From Thalassobaculum fulvum (GTDB lineage Bacteria > Pseudomonadota > Alphaproteobacteria > Thalassobaculales > Thalassobaculaceae): a stretch of 64,000 bases of DNA. The notes beneath the pieces were generated by a model, which was not told the origin of the DNA, ran no database searches, and worked only from the letters and a program-made list of their open reading frames with translations. This document shows, piece by piece, positions 1 through 7,779 of this stretch. The stretch covers positions 434,001 to 498,000 of the forward strand of contig NZ_BMZS01000004.1 in NCBI RefSeq assembly GCF_014652915.1, in the 5' to 3' direction. A program made the translations under genes and the position numbers. Each line of letters begins with the position of its first letter. Position 1 is the first letter of the stretch.

Positions 1-22
1 GCATGGCGCGGAACCCCGCGGC

Positions 23-781
23 TCAGCCGCCCTCGGGCTCGCCCCGGAAGCCGGTCGCGACCACGTAGGTCTCGGCCGACTCGGCACGGCTGGCCGGTGG
101 CTTGGCGTGCCGGACCGTACGGAATGCCCGCTTCATTCGGGCCAGCAACTCGCCTTCGGTGCCGCCCTGGAAGACCTTGGCGACGAACGCCCCGCCGGGC
201 GCCAGCACCTCGATCGCGAACTCCAGGGCCGCCTCGCACAGCCCGACGATCCGCAGGTGATCGGTCTTCGAGTGCCCGGTGGTCGGCGCCGCCATGTCCG
301 ACAGCACCACGTCGACCGGCCCGCCGAGCGCCGCCTTCAGCCGGGCCGGGGCGTCCTCGGCCATGAAGTCGGCCTCGATCAGGGTGGCGCCGGCGATCGG
401 CTCGACCGGCAGGTAATCGAGCCCGACCACCTGCCCCTTGTCCGGCGCCCCGACCCGGGTGACCGCGATCTGGGTCCAGCCACCCGGGGCGGCGCCGAGA
501 TCCACCACCCGGGCGCCCGGCTTCAGGAAATGGTACTTGTCGTCGAGCTGCAGCAGCTTGAACGCCGCCCGCGAGCGGTAGCCCAGGCGCTTCGACTCGG
601 CGACGTACGGGTCGTTGAGCTGGCGCTCCAGCCAGCGCTGCGACGAGGCGGTGCGGCCGCGCGCGGTCTTCACGCGCACCGTCGCCTGCCGTGACCCGCC
701 GGTCCCGCCTCCCGCCGCATGTCCCGAAGCGGCGCGTCCCCGCGCCCCGGGACGCCGACCGCTGCCGCGCGCGCCTGTCAT
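23..781 (-). CDS. rlmE: 23S rRNA (uridine-2552-2'-O)-methyltransferase RlmE (FtsJ/RrmJ)
   Basis: The 252-residue product belongs to the FtsJ/RrmJ family, which 2'-O-methylates U2552 of 23S rRNA late in 50S assembly, using SAM in the cytoplasm. The SAM-binding motif [11 protein letters not shown] lies near residues 93-103. The K-D-K-E catalytic tetrad can be picked out in [22 protein letters not shown] and ESAETY. The first 45 or so residues are a Gly/Arg-rich basic extension longer than in E. coli RlmE (209 residues), as is common in Alphaproteobacteria. The ATG start is preceded by AAGGAG eight bases upstream. It lies 19 bases after the stop of the Ppx/GppA gene on the same strand, so the two are probably cotranscribed. 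Confidence 0.95.
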   Translation of the reverse strand: MTGARGSGRRPGARGRAASGHAAGGGTGGSRQATVRVKTARGRTASSQRWLERQLNDPYVAESKRLGYRSRAAFKLLQLDDKYHFLKPGARVVDLGAAPGGWTQIAVTRVGAPDKGQVVGLDYLPVEPIAGATLIEADFMAEDAPARLKAALGGPVDVVLSDMAAPTTGHSKTDHLRIVGLCEAALEFAIEVLAPGGAFVAKVFQGGTEGELLARMKRAFRTVRHAKPPASRAESAETYVVATGFRGEPEGG

Positions 782-800
782 GCCCTACTCCTTGCGCCCG

Positions 801-1889
801 CTACTGCTGCGCCAACAAACCGAACAGGATGCCTTCTCTCACACCCCTGTCGGCGACACGCAAGCGCGGAACCGGCCAGGCCCGGCAAATCGCCTCAAGA
901 ATCGCACAGCCGGCGACGACAAGGTCGGCCCGGTCGCGGCCGATGCAGGGGTGCGCGGCGCGCCCGGCGAAGTCCATGCCGGCCAGCCTCCGGGCGATCG
1001 ACAGGGTCTCGGCGACATCCAGGAACACCCCGTCGACCCGGTCGCGGTTGTAGCGCGGCAGGTCGAGCCGGACGCCCGCCAGCGTCGTGACCGTGCCCGA
1101 CGTGCCGAGCAGTTGGACGTCGCCGGAAGCCGCCGCCGAGGCGATGGCGTGCTCGTGCTCGAAGCCACGCAGCCGGTCCTCGATCTCCCCGACCATCGCC
1201 TCGTAGTCCTCGGCGGTGAAGCGGTCGCCGCCGTAGCGCTCGGCCAGGGTCACGACGCCGATCGGCATCGACACGGCCGCGATCTTCGGCTCGCCCGGTC
1301 CCGACCATTGCCAGGCGATCTCGGTGGACCCGCCGCCGATGTCGAACACCAGGGCGCCCGGGACCGACGGGTCGAACAGCGGGCGGCAGCCGGCCAGTGC
1401 CAGCGCCGCCTCCTCCTCGGCGCTGATCACCTCCAGGGTCAAGCCGGTCTCGGCGGCGACCCGCTCCAGGAAGGCCACGCCGTTGCCGGCGCTCCGGCAC
1501 GCCTCCGTCGCGACCGCCCGGAACCGGGTCACATGCCGGCGCCGCATCTTTGCGGCACAGATCGACAGCGCCTCCATGGTCCGCTCGATCGCGTCGTCGG
1601 CTAGCCGCCCGGAACGGCCCAGCCCCTGCCCCAGGCGGACGATCCGCGAGAACGCGTCGACGACGCGAAAGCCGCCGCCCTCGGGCCTGGCCACCAGCAG
1701 CCGGCAATTGTTGGTGCCGAGATCGATCGCCGCCAGCATCTCCCTGTCGGAGCGCAGGCGTCTGTCGACCGCACCGTGCGGTGCCGCCGCCCCGTCCCTT
1801 GGTGTCGCTCCCTCGCCGCAGCCGTTGACCGGCCGTCGCGTTCGTCGCCGGGACGGGGCGGAACGGCGGCCTCCCAGCCCCGTCCCCAT
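801..1889 (-). CDS. Ppx/GppA-family exopolyphosphatase/pppGpp phosphatase
   Basis: The product is 362 residues in the ASKHA fold family that hydrolyses polyphosphate or the gamma phosphate of pppGpp. The phosphate-1 motif AAIDLGTNNCRLL begins near residue 53 and the phosphate-2 motif VFDIGGGSTEIAW lies about 140 residues later. The sequence cannot separate Ppx from GppA activity. The length is that of the short form without a C-terminal HD domain. The start at 1889 is preferred because GAGGA lies about six bases upstream. The internal ATG at 1739 has its purine run touching the start codon. The first 50 residues are Arg-rich and could be an unstructured tail. It is followed directly by rlmE. 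Confidence 0.9.
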   Translation of the reverse strand: MGTGLGGRRSAPSRRRTRRPVNGCGEGATPRDGAAAPHGAVDRRLRSDREMLAAIDLGTNNCRLLVARPEGGGFRVVDAFSRIVRLGQGLGRSGRLADDAIERTMEALSICAAKMRRRHVTRFRAVATEACRSAGNGVAFLERVAAETGLTLEVISAEEEAALALAGCRPLFDPSVPGALVFDIGGGSTEIAWQWSGPGEPKIAAVSMPIGVVTLAERYGGDRFTAEDYEAMVGEIEDRLRGFEHEHAIASAAASGDVQLLGTSGTVTTLAGVRLDLPRYNRDRVDGVFLDVAETLSIARRLAGMDFAGRAAHPCIGRDRADLVVAGCAILEAICRAWPVPRLRVADRGVREGILFGLLAQQ

Positions 1890-2100
1890 CCCGATCCTCG
1901 CAGTTCCATCGGTCCGTCAGGACTCGTATCGGGATCAGTGTAGCCGCCCTGCGGTGGCCGCGGCCATCCCCTTCGCGCGCCCGGTCGCATGCCCGGTCGC
2001 GCAATCGCCCGTCGTCGCCGACTCTCGATCATCGGGGTTTGCATACCGGGTCGAGGATGTGATAAGCACACGGCCCGTTCCGCATTGCGGCGCGCCCTGC

Positions 2101-2174
2101 TGGGGGATCGTCTAGCGGTAGGACAGCGGACTCTGACTCCGCCAGCCCAGGTTCGAATCCTGGTCCCCCAGCCA
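2101..2174 (+). tRNA. tRNA-Gln (anticodon CUG)
   Basis: The acceptor stem TGGGGGA pairs perfectly with TCCCCCA, followed by discriminator G and an encoded CCA at 2172-2174. The anticodon stem GCGGA/TCCGC encloses the 7-nt loop CTCTGAC, with anticodon CTG at 2133-2135 reading CAG. The T arm CCAGG-TTCGAAT-CCTGG is canonical. It lies 43 bases upstream of the HAD gene on the same strand. Confidence 0.98.
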
Positions 2175-2217
2175 ACTTCCCCATTACCCGTCGCGTTCCG
2201 ACCGCAGGATCCACGGC

Positions 2218-3081
2218 ATGCAACGCTTGACCGGACTGCGCGGGCTCGTCGATGCGTATGACGGCTTCATCCTCGACGCCTGGGGCACCCTGCACGAGGG
2301 CGGCCCGGTCCTGCCGGCGGCGCTGGATGCGGTCCGGCGCCTTCACGCGGCCGGCAAGCGGCTGGCGGTGATGTCCAACACGCCGCAGCTCGGCCCGGTC
2401 CTGGCGCGCCGGCTGGAGGGCCAGGGCCTGCCGAGCGACCTCTACGACTTCCCGTTCACCGCCGGCGACCTGGCGCACGAGGACCTGCGGGCGGCCGACG
2501 GCCCGTGGTTCGCCGGCATCGGCCGGCGCGCCTACCACCTGGCGCCCGCGCGGTTCCCCGACCTGCTGCCGGGCACGCCGTTCACCCCGGTCGACCGGAT
2601 CGAGGACGCCGACCTGCTGGTCAACGGCGGCCCGGACCGCGACGACCTGCCGCTGTCGTCGTTCGAGGCGCTGTTCCGGGCCGCGATCGCCCGCGACGTC
2701 CCGATGGTCTGCGCCAACCCGGACCGGGCGATCGTCAACCAGGGCATCCTGACCATGTGCGCCGGCGAACTGGCCGCCGCCTACGAGGCGCTCGGCGGCC
2801 GGGTCCGGTACTACGGCAAGCCGTTCCCCGGGGTGTTCGAGCGCACCCTCGAGCGCCTCGGCACCGAGGCCGCGCGCACCGTCGTGGTCGGCGACGGGCT
2901 CACGACGGACATCGCCGGCGCCGACGCCGCCGGCCTCGACAGCCTGCTGATCGCCGGGGGGCTGTACGCCGACACGCTGGTGACCGGCTCCGGCAAGCTG
3001 GTCGACGACCTCGAGGCCGCGGTCCGCGCCATCAGCCCGGTCGCCCGGCCGCGCTACGCCGTGCCCCGGTTCGCCTGGTAG
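2218..3081 (+). CDS. HAD-superfamily class IIA hydrolase (TIGR01459-type)
   Basis: This 287-residue protein is a HAD subfamily IIA phosphatase, the group containing NagD and 4-nitrophenylphosphatase-like enzymes. Motif I is FILDAWGTL near residues 17-25, with Trp where most HADs have Asp; this is usual for the alphaproteobacterial TIGR01459 branch. Motif II is AVMSNTP, the C2 cap lies in the middle, a substrate or motif III Lys sits in YYGKPFPG, and motif IV is VVVGDGLTTDIAGA. The substrate is unknown. AGGA lies eight bases before the ATG, and the gene starts 43 bases after tRNA-Gln. Confidence 0.9.
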   Translation: MQRLTGLRGLVDAYDGFILDAWGTLHEGGPVLPAALDAVRRLHAAGKRLAVMSNTPQLGPVLARRLEGQGLPSDLYDFPFTAGDLAHEDLRAADGPWFAGIGRRAYHLAPARFPDLLPGTPFTPVDRIEDADLLVNGGPDRDDLPLSSFEALFRAAIARDVPMVCANPDRAIVNQGILTMCAGELAAAYEALGGRVRYYGKPFPGVFERTLERLGTEAARTVVVGDGLTTDIAGADAAGLDSLLIAGGLYADTLVTGSGKLVDDLEAAVRAISPVARPRYAVPRFAW

Positions 3082-3097
3082 CCGGTCGTCACGCGAC

Positions 3098-4744
3098 CTA
3101 CCAGCGGTCCTTGCGATAGCCGCGTCCCTGGGACTGATCGACCTGCTCGGGCCACGCCCTGGCCATCTGCGTCAAGGCCTGCGCCAGGGGCCGGGCCGCC
3201 GGATACCGGCGCACGACCGCCGGTCGATGAAGCAGCATCAGCGCCCGATCGGTCAGCCGGTACGCCATGGCGATCGCGCAGTAGCGCACGACCGCGGCCC
3301 AGTCCGGCTGCTTCGAGGCGAAGTCGTCGAGGGTCCGGACGTACAGCGCGTGCCCCCAGCCGAGCTCGAGCCGACTGGGCACATCAGAGAACTCCGTCCC
3401 CAGCCGGCGCAGGTTGCGGCGCAGCAGCACCAGCTCGAAACCGCGCTCGACCAGGAAGCGGTCGACGTCGCCGAACAGCGGCTGGCCCTCGTACAACGCC
3501 CGGAACTCCACCTCGACCTGCACCGAGAGCGCGTGGTCGCGGACCGTCTCCTCGGCCCCGCGCAGGATTTCCAGCTCGGTTCCCTGGGTATCGAGCTTCA
3601 GATGCGAGGGTGCCGGCAGTCCGAGCGGCCGCAGCGCCTGCTCCAGCGGAACCGCATCGACCGCCCGGCTCTCCAGGATCTCGAGCCCGTCGGTCATGCC
3701 GAGCGTCGCCGCCACGTCCCTGTTCGGGTCGAGCAGCGACGACAACCCCGCCTGCCGGGTCAGCCGCAGCCGGCGACGCTCCGCCCGCTCCCCCAGGGTC
3801 GCGGTGAGCGGGCGCAGGTCGTGCCAGCCGGCCAGATCGCCGAGCGCCGCCGCCAGCTCCCCGGCGACCGCGTCGTCGGCATCGACGGCGACGACGGTCG
3901 CGACCGCCGGCAGCAGCGGCGCGTCGCCGAGCGGCAGCCCGCGGGCACCGATGTCGACCGCGACGAGACCGGCATTCCGAAGAGCCTCGAGCAGCGTTCC
4001 GTCCGGCAGCGCGATCGAAGCGGCCGACGCGGCCTCGGCCAGCGGGCGCAGCCGGGGCGCATGCTTCAGGACCGCGGATGCCGCTTGCCCGACATCGGCG
4101 GCGGGCCGTCGCAGCCACGCCTCGATCGCCGGGCCGGTCGGCAGGGCCGCCAGCCCGGTCAGGCCGATCGCCGTCGCGACCGCGGGCGTCGTGCCGGCAC
4201 GCGCCGCCAGCCGCCGCCACGCGGCATTCGCCGCACCCGTCCCGGGCAACCGGCCGCACACCGCCCACAGCGCGTCGACCACCGCCGGCTGGGCCGCCAC
4301 CGCCGGCGAGGCCGCGTCGATCGCCCGTTCCACCGCCCGCCAGTCGGCCGCCGCCCGCATCCGGGCGACGACCGCCCGGGCCTCGAGCCCGGGATCCTGC
4401 CGCCCCAACGGCAGCAGCCAGCGGGCGACCTGCCCGGCCGTCGCTTCCCGGCCCGCCGCGTCGAGGTCGTCGACCATCCGGGACAGCGCCTTGGTCGCCC
4501 GCGGGTCGAGCACCGCCTCCGCCCGGAACGCCCGCACCGCCCCGTCCCGGTCGCCCGCCTGCCGCGCCGCCAGGGCGCTCGAATGCAGCACGAACCCGGC
4601 ACCGGGCGCCAGCCGCCGGGCCCGCCGCAGCCATGCCTCCGCCTCGGGCGCAGGCCGCCCGCGATAGAGCGCCTCGGCATACCGGACCACCGCACCGGCG
4701 TCGTGCGGGGCCGTCACCACCGATACCCGGGGATCGCCGTTCAC
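3098..4744 (-). CDS. FkbM-family SAM methyltransferase with N-terminal TPR-like region
   Basis: The 548-residue protein has an N-terminal half (about 20-240) of Ala/Arg-rich helical repeats resembling degenerate TPRs. From about residue 258 it has an FkbM-type methyltransferase domain. The glycine-rich SAM loop reads VAVDIGARG, the acidic strand end is VVAVDAD, and the FkbM signature HLKLDTQGTELEILRGA lies near residue 382. FkbM enzymes O-methylate sugars or secondary metabolites. Here a glycan substrate is inferred from the neighbours. The start is GTG, with only AGGG-type purines upstream in a short direct-repeat tract, so the start is moderately certain. It is the last gene of the 7243-3098 operon. 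Confidence 0.8.
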   Translation of the reverse strand: MNGDPRVSVVTAPHDAGAVVRYAEALYRGRPAPEAEAWLRRARRLAPGAGFVLHSSALAARQAGDRDGAVRAFRAEAVLDPRATKALSRMVDDLDAAGREATAGQVARWLLPLGRQDPGLEARAVVARMRAAADWRAVERAIDAASPAVAAQPAVVDALWAVCGRLPGTGAANAAWRRLAARAGTTPAVATAIGLTGLAALPTGPAIEAWLRRPAADVGQAASAVLKHAPRLRPLAEAASAASIALPDGTLLEALRNAGLVAVDIGARGLPLGDAPLLPAVATVVAVDADDAVAGELAAALGDLAGWHDLRPLTATLGERAERRRLRLTRQAGLSSLLDPNRDVAATLGMTDGLEILESRAVDAVPLEQALRPLGLPAPSHLKLDTQGTELEILRGAEETVRDHALSVQVEVEFRALYEGQPLFGDVDRFLVERGFELVLLRRNLRRLGTEFSDVPSRLELGWGHALYVRTLDDFASKQPDWAAVVRYCAIAMAYRLTDRALMLLHRPAVVRRYPAARPLAQALTQMARAWPEQVDQSQGRGYRKDRW

Positions 4745-4748
4745 GCAG

Positions 4749-4790
4749 CCCTGCCCTCTGCCAACCCTGCCCTCCGCCAGCCCTCTGCCC
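4749..4790. repeat. Short imperfect tandem repeat between two genes
   Basis: Two adjacent 16-bp units, CCCTGCCCTCTGCCAA and CCCTGCCCTCCGCCAG, differ at two positions. They are followed by a third partial copy. The tract fills the gap between the radical SAM stop codon and the FkbM start, and on the minus strand it supplies several AGGG purine runs ahead of the GTG. Confidence 0.7.
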
Positions 4791-4799
4791 TGCCGCTGC

Positions 4800-6188
4800 T
4801 CAGGCGGAGCGCCGCTCCTCCGCCGGCATCAGCCCCGCGGCGGCGTCCCGAACCTTCCGCTCGGCCGGGGTGTCGGCGACCCGGACCGCGGTGCATTCGT
4901 GGCACGGGGCGGCCTTCGGGTTGAAGCCCAGCAGGTGCCGGCGCCAGCCGGCCAGCGCCTCGTTCGCCCAGGCCTCGTAGATCGTGTCGTAGTCGGCCAG
5001 GTTGCCCGTGACATAGGGCTTGTGGTCGTCGGCATCGCCGCGGATCCGGCAGCACGGCGTGAGATTGCCGTTGTAGGTGACGGTCATCGACTTGAACGGC
5101 TCGTCGCACGGCGACAGCCGCTCGGTCGGCGCCGGGATGTGCCGCATCAGACCGCCGATGTTGTAGCCGAACTGGTTGTAGTTGCCCTGCACCACCTCGA
5201 CCTTCATGCCCTCGAACGGAATGAACGCCTGGTACATCCGCCCCGGGCGGAAATCGATGTGCTCCGGTCGGCGGCCGAGCCGCTCGTAGATCTGTTCGGC
5301 CCGGAACCTCACCTTGTCGTCGTCCCAGTCGACCACCGCCGACACGTGCAGCGAGATCATCAGGTGGTTCAGCCCGGCGTCGCGGATCTCCGCCAGGGAA
5401 TCCCGATTGAGGTAGTCGCCGTTGGTGTTCATGCGGATCGACGCGACCGGCAGCGCCGCCCGCAGTTCCCGGCAGGCCTCCAGCGTCACCGGGTCGGCCA
5501 TCGGTTCGTTGTAGAAGTTCAGGGTGACCTTCGAGCGGTAGCCGATCTCCGCCAGATCCCGCACGATCATGCGGTAGACCGGCCCGGGCAGGTAGTTGTT
5601 GGCGCTGATCCGGTCGATGAACGCGTTGGGGCAGTACAGGCAGCGGCGGTTGCAGTACGAGAAGAGTTCCAGGTCGATGTTCCGGATCGACTGCGCGAAC
5701 AGCCGCTTGGCCCGCTCCCGGTCGGTCACGCCGACGAAGTGGTCGCGCCTGAAGAGGCCGCCGATCGGCTCTCCGGAGACCGGGCGCGGGTGCGGCGACA
5801 GGTTCTTGAACAGATCCTCGACCACCCGGTCCGTGGAACCGGCCGCGACCAGCGGCAGGACCCTGCGAAACGCCCCGGAGCGGTCGCCCTCGCGCAGTTC
5901 GATCTTGGCAAGGTACCTCGACGCGCCCGGGTGGCGCGGATCGACGACCAGGGCATTGCGGTAGCGCCGGACGGCGGCTGCGACGTCCCCCCGGTTGTGC
6001 TGCTCGAGGCCCCGCTTGAACGCCGTTTCCGCGACGTGCATCTGCCGCGCCCCGGACAGCGGGACGGGTCCACCGACGTTTCCGTGGGCGGTCTCGCCGG
6101 CAGCGGGCGTCGCCACGCTGCCCACGACATTGAGAAGATGATCGGCGGGAAGTCCGGTTCGGTCGATGTCCTTCCAGCGCGAGACCAT
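4800..6188 (-). CDS. Radical SAM/SPASM-type enzyme with N-terminal TPR-like segment
   Basis: The 462-residue protein carries a TPR-like stretch (about 53-112) and then a radical SAM core. The 4Fe-4S motif is CNRRCLYC (C179, C183, C186), giving CxxxCxxC. A C-terminal SPASM-like region has cysteines in SPCDEP, LTPCCRI and PCHEC, suitable for auxiliary cluster ligation. SPASM proteins modify peptides or carbohydrates by radical chemistry; the substrate is not readable here. The ATG at 6188 is chosen because a perfect AAGGAG sits six bases upstream. A longer reading frame would overlap the preceding oxygenase gene. It lies between the 2OG oxygenase and the FkbM gene, so a role in glycan tailoring or peptide modification is plausible. 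Confidence 0.82.
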   Translation of the reverse strand: MVSRWKDIDRTGLPADHLLNVVGSVATPAAGETAHGNVGGPVPLSGARQMHVAETAFKRGLEQHNRGDVAAAVRRYRNALVVDPRHPGASRYLAKIELREGDRSGAFRRVLPLVAAGSTDRVVEDLFKNLSPHPRPVSGEPIGGLFRRDHFVGVTDRERAKRLFAQSIRNIDLELFSYCNRRCLYCPNAFIDRISANNYLPGPVYRMIVRDLAEIGYRSKVTLNFYNEPMADPVTLEACRELRAALPVASIRMNTNGDYLNRDSLAEIRDAGLNHLMISLHVSAVVDWDDDKVRFRAEQIYERLGRRPEHIDFRPGRMYQAFIPFEGMKVEVVQGNYNQFGYNIGGLMRHIPAPTERLSPCDEPFKSMTVTYNGNLTPCCRIRGDADDHKPYVTGNLADYDTIYEAWANEALAGWRRHLLGFNPKAAPCHECTAVRVADTPAERKVRDAAAGLMPAEERRSA

Positions 6189-6194
6189 TCCCGG

Positions 6195-6200
6195 CTCCTT
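6195..6200 (-). promoter_or_regulatory. Ribosome binding site fixing the radical SAM start
   Basis: AAGGAG on the minus strand lies six bases before the ATG at 6188. It decides against an upstream in-frame start that would overlap the oxygenase gene. Confidence 0.85.
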
Positions 6201-6277
6201 ATCGGTTGCCTGCCAACGAACCGGCTCACCCTGCCACCCGGGCAGCCATCGAACAATCCGGCATGCGGTGGCCGACG

Positions 6278-7243
6278 TCAGGCGACGGCGAAGTTCATCT
6301 GCAGCATCAGCCGGTGCCCCTGCCGCACGAAGCCTCCCCGATGCACCCCGTTGTTGTCGAAGCAGATGACGTCCCCGTCGCTCGACTGCACGGCCCACTC
6401 CCGGGCCAGGAGGTCGACGGCGAGAGGGTCGGCCGCGTCGATGAAGTCACCGAACAGGGCGTGCTGCCGGAACTCCTCCGGCAGGGCGAGGAACTCGGCC
6501 GGCGGCAGCTTCAGGCCGTCGTTGGTCTTGCGGACCATGAACTCCAGCAGGGACGGCAGGACGTGGGTGCCGACGGAGAACCGGAACGGCCCGGTATCGA
6601 TGTCGATCTCGTTGAGGTAGATGAGAATCTTGACGGTCGGCCAGATCGCCGAGTCGATGTGCATGTAGCTGGCGGGGACGGTCGGCAGGCCCTCTTCGGA
6701 AATCTCGCCGTAGTGCAGCCGCGAGGTCTCGGCATCGTTCTTCTGCAGGAACAGGCTGCCGATCTTGAGGCGGGCCCCCGCATAGGCACTGCACATGCCC
6801 TGGATGCCGGAGTCGTCGAGCCATCGCTGAAACGCCTCGAAGACGCCCGGGAAGCGCTCCGGCTCGACCTGGCGGTTGAGATCCTTGAACTTGCGCTCGT
6901 TGACCGGCTTGCCTTCGATGCCCGCGGAAAGTTCCTCGATCAGCGGTGCCAGCTCGGCGATCACACCGGCCTTCACGGCTTCGGGCAGCCGGCTCGCGGA
7001 AATGCCGCGGCGTGCCAGCGCCCGCAGATTCCGGTCCTCGGCGTTCAGCGCTTCCGCCTTGGGGGCATATCCCGGCGTCGCGTAGTAGTAGGCGTAGCCC
7101 CGCTGGAAAGCGTGAAAAAACTTGCCCAGGCTCTCGGCGCGCACCTCAGGGGTGATGCTGGACAAATACTTCGCCATCTTACGGTGCTGAGAGTAATCCG
7201 GCATCGGCAGCATGTAATTGACCGCAGGATGGGGAAACAACAT
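6278..7243 (-). CDS. PhyH-like Fe(II)/2-oxoglutarate dioxygenase
   Basis: This 321-residue protein has the double-stranded beta-helix metal triad of Fe(II)/2OG oxygenases. The HxD is in YMHIDSAIW, the distal His in DNNGVHRGGF, and a candidate 2OG-binding Arg lies just after it. The substrate is unknown. It is paralogous to the 471-residue protein at 11569-12984: both share MHIDS, an FR(F/Y) segment, VRK, and FDNNG(V/I)HRG. It lacks the TPR extension of that relative. The ATG has GAGGA about eight bases upstream. It is the first gene of the operon that continues into the radical SAM and FkbM genes, and it is divergent from the carbamoyltransferase pair. Confidence 0.82.
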   Translation of the reverse strand: MLFPHPAVNYMLPMPDYSQHRKMAKYLSSITPEVRAESLGKFFHAFQRGYAYYYATPGYAPKAEALNAEDRNLRALARRGISASRLPEAVKAGVIAELAPLIEELSAGIEGKPVNERKFKDLNRQVEPERFPGVFEAFQRWLDDSGIQGMCSAYAGARLKIGSLFLQKNDAETSRLHYGEISEEGLPTVPASYMHIDSAIWPTVKILIYLNEIDIDTGPFRFSVGTHVLPSLLEFMVRKTNDGLKLPPAEFLALPEEFRQHALFGDFIDAADPLAVDLLAREWAVQSSDGDVICFDNNGVHRGGFVRQGHRLMLQMNFAVA

Positions 7244-7563
7244 CGCGAACGTCCTCGGGGTCTTCGATGATGGCTCGGCAGAGCGTACTTCATCCCGGCG
7301 ACGGGCGTCCCGGAAATTCCCCCGGCCGGCAGCCGCCGGGCGACGCCTTCGACCGACCGGCGATCGCCGGCCCGGAACCCGCCGCTCCCGACGAAACGAA
7401 CCCCGCGGGCACGGCAGGTCGCTGACGGTTCAAGCAGTTGCGGCTACGGGCCGGCACCGACATCGGACGCGACAGCCGCTCCGTTCGCATGCCATCATTC
7501 GCGACAGCCGCGGTTACGGTGGACCGGATCGCGGGCGTCGGACTTCTGTTGGGGGAGGCACGG
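7244..7563. other. Divergent intergenic region
   Basis: These 320 bases separate the minus-strand oxygenase from the plus-strand microprotein gene. They should hold both promoters, but no -35/-10 pair is convincing at this GC content. Frames running through it use codons atypical of the neighbours, and no further gene is supported. Confidence 0.6.
7551..7558 (+). promoter_or_regulatory. Ribosome binding site for a GTG-initiated microprotein
   Basis: GGGGGAGG lies five bases before GTG at 7564. It supports the short 53-codon reading rather than a 95-codon one starting farther upstream. Confidence 0.75.
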
Positions 7564-7725
7564 GTGTCCAGTCTGATCTATTTCCTGGTCGTCACGCCGG
7601 CCGGCCTCGTCTATCGACTGTTTCGGCGCGATCCGCTGCAACGCGGCACCCGGGGCGGCGACGGCGGCTACTGGTCGTCCCCCCGGCAGGCGCGCTTCGA
7701 GGGCGGTGATTTCCGGCGACGCTGA
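7564..7725 (+). CDS. SxtJ-like small membrane protein (53 aa)
   Basis: The 53-residue product starts at GTG behind a strong Shine-Dalgarno sequence. One hydrophobic helix (SLIYFLVVTPAGLVYRLF, about residues 3-20) is followed by RRDPLQ and a GGYWSSPR segment. This TP-x-GL-x-x-R-L-F-x-x-DPL...YW pattern matches, from memory of the family, the C-terminal tail of the SxtJ-like membrane proteins encoded beside NodU/TobZ-type carbamoyltransferases. Those are usually 110-140 residues with two or more helices, so this is a minimal form. The codons are normal for the locus. The gene ends 54 bases before the carbamoyltransferase start, and a helper or membrane-tethering role is inferred. Confidence 0.65.
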   Translation: MSSLIYFLVVTPAGLVYRLFRRDPLQRGTRGGDGGYWSSPRQARFEGGDFRRR

Positions 7726-7779
7726 CGACGCCGCCATGCCCCGCCCGGCGCCTTCACATTCTCCTGCTGCGACGGACTC

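Noticed and set aside
2029-2538. Minus-strand open frame across the tRNA
   Set aside because: It covers tRNA-Gln and the start of the HAD gene in antisense and has no domain.
6189-6398. N-terminal extension of the radical SAM protein
   Set aside because: It would overlap the oxygenase gene. AAGGAG directly ahead of the ATG at 6188 is decisive.
7438-7563. 42-residue N-terminal extension of the SxtJ-like protein
   Set aside because: Its codons are atypical and it has no RBS. The GGGGGAGG-GTG pair at 7551-7566 fits the conserved part exactly.
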